Assembly (NCBI RefSeq): GCF_032452875.1
Contig: NC_083881.1
Span: forward strand, 61,511,689-61,575,688
Source: Bos javanicus
Taxonomy: Eukaryota; Chordata; Mammalia; Artiodactyla; Bovidae
Direction of reading: 5' to 3'
DNA: 64,000 nt
Below, piece after piece: positions 56,430 to 64,000 of this stretch. The notes under the pieces were generated by a model that was given only the letters and a program-made list of their open reading frames with translations, searched no databases and was not told the DNA's origin. Position 1 is the stretch's first letter. Each line of letters begins with the position of its first letter. Position numbers and translations under genes: made by a program.

Positions 56430-58098
56430 CAGTTCAGTCGCTCAGTCGTGTCCGACTCTGCGACCGCAGAAATTGCAGCACGCCAGGCCTCCTTGTCCAT
56501 CACCAACTCCCGGAGTTCACCCAAACTCATATCCATCGAGTCGGTGATGCTATCCAGCCATCTCATCCTCTGTCGTCCCTTTCTCCTGCCCCCAATCCCT
56601 CCTAGCATCAGAGTATTTTCCAATGAGTCAACTCTTCTCATGAGGTGGCCAAAGTACTGGAGTTTCAGCTTTAGCATCAGTCCTTCCAAAGAACACCCAG
56701 AACTGATCTCCTTTAGAATGGACTTGTTGGATCTCTTTGCAGTCCAAGGGACTCTCAAGAGTTCTCCAACACCACAGTTCAAAAGCATCAATTCTTCAGC
56801 GCTCAGCCTTCTTCACAGTCCAACTTTAACATCCATACATGATCACTGGAAAAACTACAGCCTTGACTAGACGGAACTTTGTTGGCAAAGTAATGTCTCT
56901 GCTTTTGAATATGCTATCTAGGTTGGTCATAACTTTCCTTCCAAGGAGCAAGCGTTTTTTAATTTCATGGCTGCAATCACCATCTGCAGTGATTTTGGAG
57001 CCCCAAAAAATAAAGTCTGACACTGTTTCCACTGTTTCCCCATCTATTTCCCATGAAGTGATGGGACCAGATGCCATGATCTTAGTTTTCTGAATGCTGA
57101 GCTTTAAGCCAACTTTTTCATTCTCCTCTTTCAATTTCATCAAGAGGCTTTTTAGTTCCTCTTCACTTTCTGCCATAAGGGTGGTGTCATCTGCATATCT
57201 GAGGTTATTGATATTTCTCCAGGCAATCTCGATTCCAGCTTGTGCTTCTTCCAGCCCAGCGTTTCTCATGATGTACTCTGCATATAAGTTAAAAAAGCAG
57301 GGTGACAGTATACTGTCTTGACACACTCCTTTTCCTATTTGGAACCAGTCTGTTGTTTCATGTCCGGTTCAAACTGTTGCTTCCTGACCTGCATACAGAT
57401 TTCTTAAGAGGCAGGTCAGGTGGTCTGGTATTCCCATCTCTTGAAGAATTTTCCACGGTTTATTGTGATCCACACAGTCAAAGGCTTTGGCATAGTCAGT
57501 AAAGCAGAAATAGATGTTTTTCTGGAACTTGCTTGCTTTTTTGATGATCCAGTGGATGTTGGCAATTTGATCTCTGGTTCCTCTGCCTTTTCTAAAACCA
57601 GCTTGAACATCAGGAAGTTCATGGTTCACGTACTGCTGAAGCCTGGCTTGGAGAATTTTGAGCGTTACTTTACTAGCATGTGAGATAAGTGCAATTGTGC
57701 AGTAGTTTGAGCATTCTTTGGCATTGCCTTTCTTTGGAATTGGAATGAAAACTGACATTTTCCAGTCTTGTGGCCACTGCTGAGTTTTCCAAATTTGCTG
57801 GCATGTTGAGTGCAGCACTTTCACAGCATCATCTTTCAGGATTTGAAATAGCTCCACTGGAATTCCATCACCTCCGCTAGCTTTGTTCGTAGTGATACTT
57901 TCTAAGGCCCACTTGACTTCACATTCCAGGATGTCTGGCTCTAGGTGAGTGATCATACCATCGTGATTATCTGGGTCGTGAAGATCTTTTTTGTACAGTT
58001 CTTCTGTGTATTCTTGCCACCTCTTCTTAATATCTTCTGCTTCTGTTAGGTCTATACCATTTCTGTCCTTTATCGAGCCCATCTTTGCGTGAAATGTT
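56430..58098 (-). mobile_element. BovB 3' half (5'-truncated)
   Basis: Reverse BovB from its 3' end at 56430 to a truncation at 58098. Minus-strand frames of 237, 166 and 120 codons cover the reverse transcriptase (PIPKKGNAKE, AGFRKGRGTRDQ, and YADD preceded here by an intact Arg) and the C-terminal segment. At least two frame breaks, so inactive. It abuts the left arm of the inverted repeat. Confidence 0.95.
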
Positions 58099-58123
58099 AG
58101 AGAACTTTTTAATTCAGTTTTTG

Positions 58124-58240
58124 ATTTTGATTCCTATTGTGTGATTAGTTTCAAATACTTTCCCCACTTAGTTTCATTGAGACATTTTATCTTTTTCCCT
58201 TGAAGAAATTATGAGGAAAAAGCAAATCTTCTCTATGCAT
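58124..58240 (+). repeat. Left arm of a long inverted repeat
   Basis: 117 bp, from 'attttgattcctattgtgtg' to 'cttctctatgcat'. It is the reverse complement of 59454-59569 with roughly eight differences in the best-aligned 95 bases by hand count. It is separated from its partner by 1213 bp. Confidence 0.9.
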
Positions 58241-58349
58241 AAAAAATCAAAAACTTTTTTATTTTTTAATTCAGTATTTTTATATTAGGGAAGGTGAAGA
58301 GCTAGAGATCACAGAGCTTTTTAGGACAAGGGAATAGACATATCTGTTT

Positions 58350-58530
58350 TTCAGTCGTGGCTCTGCTGCTGACCAGCTGGGTGACCCCAGGCCTGTGAAT
58401 TTCAGCTTCTTCACCCGTAAACTGGTGGCAATAATATATACGTGATAGGGGTGTTGTAAGGTTTAAATGCAGTGTAGTGCCTGGCACATAGGAAGTGCCT
58501 TGTGAAGGGTTGCTGTTATTACTATGTATT
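58350..58530 (+). repeat. MIR-type SINE
   Basis: 'accagctgggtgaccccagg' and 'ttcttcacccgtaaactggt', then 'agtgcctggcacataggaag': a well-kept sense MIR, within the spacer of the inverted repeat. Confidence 0.85.
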
Positions 58531-58643
58531 ATATAGGACCCAGGTTTTCTGACCTATTTTATGCCTTTACAGGCTGTTGTGTCCATGCAGAAATTCACCA
58601 CAGAATTTCTTAGAGCCTTAGTAATACATCTGAATAAAAAGTA

Positions 58644-58662
58644 ACCAACCAACCAACCAACC
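58644..58662. repeat. Short (AACC)n repeat
   Basis: Four to five AACC units. Confidence 0.85.
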
Positions 58663-58789
58663 TATCTTCAGCCTAATGCTTTTCACTAATTTTGGATGCT
58701 GTTCAGGCAATTCCAACAACTGGTTCTGTAACACAGCTTTGGAAACTCGTCAGAAATTCCAAGGGATTTATCATAGCATGTGCCCAAAG

Positions 58790-59005
58790 GCCATGTTTTG
58801 TTAGCTCTGTCTGTGCAATACAACTTTCTTTGGTGGTGAAAATGTTAATCTGTGCTTTCCATATTGTGTCCACCAGACTGAAGTGGCTCTTGAGCACTTG
58901 AGATGTGGCTATTGTGACTGAAGAACTGAGTTTTAAAATTTATTTCACTTTCATTAATTAAAACTTAAATACCCAACAGTGAGACTAGTGACAGCTGCTT
59001 TGGGC
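58790..59005. repeat. Probable hAT-type DNA transposon fossil
   Basis: 'cttgagcacttgagatgtgg' and 'tgactgaagaactgagtttt' are landmarks of a mammal-wide repeat that I recognise but cannot name firmly. Confidence 0.45.
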
Positions 59006-59453
59006 AGTGAAAATTAGGGTCTGCGTTTGAAACCTTTTGGTTTCTTTATGCTTGTGTGTGGCCCTGAGGCAGAATTCTCATGCCTGTTTCTTAATTTTTA
59101 AACTCAAGTGCATCTATTTCTGATGTCTGGACACTTTGCAGTGTTTTAAGCATCATGTTATACTTGAGAGGCAGTATAAAGCATTGTTCAATAAATGTGA
59201 GCTCCATTTATCATCAGACCTAGCATATCTCATTAAAAAATCTAGCAAACATGTTTAAAATAAGCAGGGCAAGCTTGCTTTCTAATGGCTTCTGATAGAA
59301 AGGGAATGTGTTTACAAAGAGTGGGGACGCTTGCTTTTCCTTACTGTGCATAGGAGCATCATAGGTATCTAAGTATATATAGCAGGCATGACACACGTTT
59401 TCCTGCATTTCCACGTACCTAAAGCACCTTTTAAGCTTAAAGCACTGAAAAAA

Positions 59454-59569
59454 ATGCATAGAGAAAATTTATTTTTTCCTCATAATTTTTTCAGGGGAAA
59501 AAGATAAATGTTTCAATGAAATTAAGTGGGGAAAGTATCTGAAATTAATCGCACAATAGGAATCAAAAT
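59454..59569 (-). repeat. Right arm of the long inverted repeat
   Basis: The reverse complement matches 58124-58240. It ends 11 bp before a BovB that points the opposite way to the left one, so both BovB 3' ends face outward. Confidence 0.9.
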
Positions 59570-59580
59570 AATTTTTCACA

Positions 59581-60296
59581 AGAGAGTGAAAAAGCTGGCT
59601 TAAAACTCAACATTCAGAAAACTAAGATCATGGCATCTGGTCTCATCACTTCATGGCAAATAGATGGGGAAACAGTGGAAACAGTGACAGACTTTATTTT
59701 CTTTGACTCCAAAATCACTGCAGGTGGTGAGTGCAGCCATGAAATTAAAAGACACTTGCTCCTAGGAAGAAAAGCTATGACCAACCTAGACAGCATATTA
59801 AAAAGCAGAGACATTACTTTGCTGACAAAGGTCAGTATAGTCAAAGCTATGGTTTTTCCAGTAGTCATGAAGGAATGTGAGAGTTGGACCATAAAGAAGG
59901 CTGAGCACCAAGGAACTGATGTTTTTGAACTGTGGTGTTGGAGAAGACTCTTGAGAGTTCCTTGGACTGCAGGGAGATCAAACCATTCAATCCTAAAGAA
60001 AATCAATCCTGAATATTCATTGGAAGGACTGATGCTGAAGCTGAAGCTCCAGTACTTTGGCCACCTGATGTGAAGAACTAACTCATCATAAAAGACCCTG
60101 ATCCTGGGAAAGACTGATGGCAGGAGGAGAAGGGCGCAACAAAGGATGAGGTAGTTGGATGGCATCACCGACTCAATGGACATGAGTTTGAGTGAACTCT
60201 GGGAGTTGGTGATGGATAGGGAGGCCTGGGATGCTGCAGTCCATTGGGTCACAAAGAGTTGGACGCGACCAAGCGACTGAACTGAATTGAACTGAA
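59581..60296 (+). mobile_element. BovB 3' fragment
   Basis: Sense BovB starting 'agagtgaaaaagctggctta' and ending 'gcgactgaactgaattgaac'. It is truncated about 1 kb further 3' than the left copy. A 147-codon frame is the remnant C-terminal segment. Confidence 0.93.
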
Positions 60297-60471
60297 GTCA
60301 GGAGGAGAAGGGGATGACAGAGGAGAAGATGGTTGTATGGAATCACCAACTCAATGAACATGGGTTTGAGCAAGCTCTGGGAGATGATGAAGGACAGGGA
60401 AGCCTGGCATGCTGGAGTCTATGGGGTTCCAAAGAGTTGGATATGACTAAGTGACTGAACAACAACAACTG
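60297..60471 (+). repeat. Second BovB 3' tip in tandem
   Basis: Repeats the last part of BovB again ('gtcaggaggagaaggggatg' to 'gactgaacaacaacaact') directly after the preceding copy's end. Confidence 0.88.
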
Positions 60472-60879
60472 TAATATCTTGAAAGGTGGCACTTGTATTC
60501 CTCTTAGAAAAGGAAGTGTCCTTGTTTAGGAAAATACTTAGATAAACTAACAGAGTTGAAGATAAGCTGAGCTTGGGTGCATGGAGACAAAAAAACAAAA
60601 GCCATGTCTAAACTAGTTTCCAATCTCAATTGGAAAGGAAGGGAAACCACCGGAGGAGCAGGTGAAGGCACACAAGGAATGCATAAGGCATAGGGAGCAG
60701 AGAAGAAAGAAAGCGACATGATAAAGAACTTGTGAAATAGGTCTGCTTAGGACCCCATTTGAGATCACTTTAATTGCTGTAATGTAAATCCATTGCCATC
60801 TGCTCATACCTTTAATGAACTCAAATGCTTTCATGAACTGTTTTTTTCTTTGGTAAAAATTTATGGTATCCAGTTTATA

Positions 60880-61340
60880 TTATGTAAAGTGCACAGACAA
60901 ATTAATAAGAACAATAATAAGACCCTAACTGGGAAATGAGCAAAAAGCACAAAAAATTGAGATAAAAGGAAATACCACTGGCTGAAATAAAACATATGGG
61001 GAAATGCACACTCTTACTAGTGCTCAAAGATATAAGTAAGATAACATACATAGAAATATTTATCAAAATAAATAATATATAAAAGTAAATGTGAATAATA
61101 ACTTACATTAGCAAAGATATGAATATATACATAATAGCCAATGCTGGTGAGAATATGATAAGACAGAATCTCTTATACTGCTAGTGGTTCTGTAAACTGG
61201 TACAGTTTTTATGGTCAGCAATTTGACAATATAGATGAGAAGCCTTAAAAATGCTCATTCTATTTTCATCCATATAAGGATGGAGATAATGGGAACAGAT
61301 AGGAAAATATTTATGTAAAATATGTTCATTACATCATCAT
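60880..61340 (+). repeat. Probable old L1/HAL1 fragment
   Basis: 'tcttatactgctagtggttc', 'gtcagcaatttgacaatata' and 'gccttaaaaatgctcattct' follow the order near the L1 ORF2 3' end. Diverged. Confidence 0.5.
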
Positions 61341-61471
61341 ATCTGTTTTCATCATCAACATTAAAGATGTAGTTGAACTAAGCCTACTCTGAAGGTAGAG
61401 CATTGAAAATTATTTGATAACATCTGGAATTTTTAGAGTTGAATGCTCAGGGTTAATGAATAGGATATGCT

Positions 61472-61602
61472 AAGGCATTCCCTGGTGGTCCAGTGGTTAG
61501 GACTTTGTGCTCTCACTGATGAGGGCCTGTGTTCAATCCCTGGTCAGGGAAGTAAGATCCCCCCACAAGCTGCAGAGCATAGCCAAGAATAATAATAAGA
61601 TA
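61472..61602 (+). repeat. CHR-type SINE
   Basis: Sense head 'cattccctggtggtccagtg', B-box 'gttcaatccctgg', tail '(aat)n'. Confidence 0.85.
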
Positions 61603-61609
61603 CACTAGA

Positions 61610-61808
61610 CCAGTGGGCGATGTTTGGCGATGTCTGGAGATGTTTTTGTCTGTCACAGCCTGTGGGGAATGACATGCTACTGGTATCTAGTGAAATCAGG
61701 GCAAAAGTAATAGATGCTGCTAGACATTATGCAATGTCTAGGACAGCCCCACAACAAAGAGTCATCTGATCCAAAATGTCAGTAGTTCTGAGGCAGAGAA
61801 CCCTAGTA
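61610..61808 (+). repeat. MER5A (hAT-Charlie) fossil
   Basis: 'tggcgatgtctggagatgtt', 'tgctactggtatctagtgaa' and 'acagccccacaacaaagagt' in MER5A order. Confidence 0.85.
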
Positions 61809-61854
61809 CTAGACCCGGGATGTTCTCAGAGTCCCAATTTCTTGACAAACTATA

Positions 61855-62530
61855 TATGTTCCTGCAGTTCCACTCCTGGAGTGGAAAAACAAACAAACAA
61901 ACATAATTTGGAAAGATCCAAGCACCCTAATGTCCATAGCGGCACTATTTACAATAGTCATGACGTGGAAGCAACTTAATGTCCATTGACAGGTGAATGG
62001 ATAAAGATCATGTGGTACATATACTCAGTGGAATATTACTTAGGCATAAAAAAGAATGAAATAACGCCATTTGCAGCCACATGGATGGACCTAGAGATTA
62101 CCATACTAAATGAAATAAGTTAGACAAAGACAAATATATTATGTTGCTCATATATGAAATTCTAAAAAAAAAACAAGTGAACTTACATACAAAACAAATA
62201 GATAACACAGACATAAAAACAAACATAGTTACCAAAGGGGGAGGGGGTAAGGGATAAATTTTAGAAGATTCAGATTAATATATATATGTTACAATACATA
62301 AAATATATAACTGACAAAGACCTATTCTATAGCATAGGGAAATATACTGGATATTTTGTAATAACCTTTAAGAGGAAGAATCTGAAAATATATACATGTG
62401 CATATATATATGTAAGGATATGTGTATATGCATATATATATAAGTGGATCAGTTTGTTGTATACCTGAAACCAGCACAGCATTTTAAATCAACTATATGT
62501 CAATAGATAAATAAATAAGACTTAAAAAAA
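61855..62530 (+). repeat. Old L1 3' region with AT-rich tail
   Basis: Sense L1: 'gtggtacatatactcagtgg', 'ccacatggatggacctagag', then a 3' UTR with (TA)/(TG) runs at 62385-62440, 'aaatcaactatatgtcaata' and an A tail. Confidence 0.8.
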
Positions 62531-62544
62531 AATCCTCTGTCTCT

Positions 62545-62833
62545 GACCCAGGGGTTTTATGTCCACTACCAGCATCCATGAAATTGTGACAGGCCAGGCT
62601 AACTTGTTCGGTAAAATCTCAAACCTTTTCCAGTTCTTGATAGTGTTGGTGACAAGGATGGGATATGTCAAAGATAGAGTTTTTTGGAAAACAAAGGATG
62701 AGCATCGCATAGGTCAATTAATGGAATTTGCAAGAAGTCCATAGAAATTGATGGTAAACCCAACTGTACAGTTTCCAGGAATCAGTTGTAGGCTAGATTG
62801 TATGGTCTGCTGAGCAATAAATGATCTACTGCT
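62545..62833. other. Unassigned sequence
   Basis: Denser in ordinary trinucleotides than the AT-rich flanks. Short frames run on both strands (62559-62744 plus, 62522-62710 minus) without recognisable motifs. Could be old retroelement interior; not supported. Confidence 0.35.
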
Positions 62834-62844
62834 TAATTGCCTGT

Positions 62845-63051
62845 GTTAGTCACTCAGTCGTGCCTGACTCTTTGCAACCCCATGGACTGTTACTCACAAG
62901 GCTCCCCTGTCCATGGGATTCTCCAGGCAAGAATACTGGAGTGATTTGCCAGGCTCTCCTCCAGGGGGATCTTTCTGACCCAGGGATCTAACCTAGGTCT
63001 CCTGCATTGCAGGAAGATTCTTTACTGTCTGAGCCACCAGGGATGGAATTG
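62845..63051 (-). repeat. Bov-tA SINE
   Basis: Reverse Bov-tA with head 'tctgagccaccaggga'. Perfect 11-bp target-site duplication TAATTGCCTGT at 62834-62844 and 63052-63062, showing that it split the unassigned block. Confidence 0.92.
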
Positions 63052-63062
63052 TAATTGCCTGT

Positions 63063-64000
63063 AAATGAGGAAAACTTGAGAAGTGGTTGCAGGCCATGTC
63101 ATCTCAAAGATTCCAAATGCGGTCATGGTTGCTATAGTATTCTCTTCCTACTTTTCTGGCACTTAGCCTCAGGTCCACCCCTTGTAATGACTGGCACTAA
63201 TATTTGTCCAGGATAGGCAGAAGTTTCCATAGCCTGTCAAACAACAATGATAGACAGCATACGGATAGTGACCATTTGGTTCAATACACTGCTTATCAAC
63301 TCTCTACAGTGGCTCACGGGCCAAAGTGGGAACATCATCAAGTCACTGTAATAAGTTTATAAAATGCCTTCTCTCTCGTGCCTGACTCAGAGATGAAAGG
63401 TCTGGGTAAGAGGAGGGAATGACTGGGGAGAGGCAAAGGTACAGCTACTGGAATGGGACACACAGTATATGTGATGACGAAAGGAGAACAGCAACCTACC
63501 ACCTTTGCAGATAACACCTTAGACCTCAGCAGGTCATCCAGGGTCGGGGAGCAAGAACCCTAAGGACCTTAGTCCTTTGGAATTGTCCCTGGAGCCTTCT
63601 TTCAGAATGAAAACATCTTAGCATGGTTCTGCTAAACTCTTGGAAGCACGGTGATTTAAATCACTGCTGGCTGGGTCTGCCATCCCCTGCCAGATGGCTC
63701 TGAACACAGTTTGAAGTTTGACCCCCATTTGCCTTAACTTATCCAAAACATCTATCTGAAATAGCAAGGGATGTCCCAACTCCTACACCTCCCACACAAA
63801 ATCCCTGTCCACACCTCTAGATGTCTTCCCCAACCCCATTCCACAGCCATTGCTCAGTCATTCCTTGGGGTGAGAAAAATGCCACCCGCCTGGTGACCTG
63901 GACAGACAGCAGAGTTTAGTCTGACTGCAATCAGACAGTTCCTCCATAAACAAAGGCCAGACCTGATTATTCAAAGCAATCTGAGAAGGCCAAGATTTAA
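63063..64000. other. Unassigned sequence to window end
   Basis: Continues the block interrupted by the SINE. Base composition is more even than the neighbouring DNA. No long frame, no repeat I can name. Confidence 0.35.

Noticed and set aside
57369..58082. 237-codon minus-strand frame as a gene upstream of ATP6V1C1
   Set aside because: It is the reverse transcriptase part of a 5'-truncated BovB with no start or promoter of its own.
59614..60252. 212-codon minus-strand frame
   Set aside because: Antisense reading of a BovB 3' fragment. The same antisense peptide pattern recurs at 48358, 56448 and 37165, all BovB.
1..64000. CRISPR arrays, operons or phage/plasmid genes
   Set aside because: Spliced vertebrate gene structure and ruminant retrotransposons throughout. 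The repeated blocks are dispersed SINEs and LINEs with target-site duplications, not regularly spaced repeats.

Overview
This 64-kb window is nuclear DNA of a pecoran ruminant, most likely a bovid (cattle, sheep or goat type). The evidence is dense BovB (RTE) retrotransposons, their Bov-A2 and Bov-tA SINE derivatives, CHR-type tRNA-Glu SINEs and a bovine-type L1, lying among older mammal-wide repeats (MIR, L2, MER20, MER2, MER5A, an MLT2-like LTR). There is no sign of prokaryotic, phage or CRISPR sequence.

The only protein-coding gene I can support is ATP6V1C1, subunit C1 of the V1 sector of the vacuolar H+-ATPase. It lies on the minus strand and is complete. Twelve coding exons between 40466 and 14444 have GT-AG boundaries that I traced by hand. 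They splice to 1149 nt, that is 382 codons plus TAA, with every intron phase consistent. A non-coding first exon sits at about 55544-55690 inside a CpG island, and the promoter carries E-boxes of the CLEAR (TFEB/TFE3) type. The 3' UTR runs from 14443 down to about 13625, with three AATAAA signals.

Layout: 1-13.6 kb is the 3' flank, mostly repeats (CHR, Bov-A2, L1, MIR, MER20, an old LTR) plus a repeat-poor AT-rich block at 11.0-12.4 kb. 13.6-55.7 kb is the gene. Its introns hold a 5'-truncated L1 with a chimeric 3' end (16980-18643), a ruminant ERV LTR with a SINE fragment inside it (31.1-31.7 kb), an old L1 split by a BovB and then by a Bov-tA (36.6-39.0 kb), and a nearly full-length but frameshifted BovB (45803-48782). 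55.7-64 kb is the 5' flank. It holds a divergent inverted repeat whose two arms are both flanked by outward-facing BovB fragments (56.4-60.3 kb), then MER5A, an old L1, and about 1.2 kb that I could not assign.

I found no convincing new biological system. The points most worth a second look are the inverted duplication upstream of the promoter, the chimeric L1, the CLEAR-type promoter elements, and a mariner-like hairpin in intron 1.
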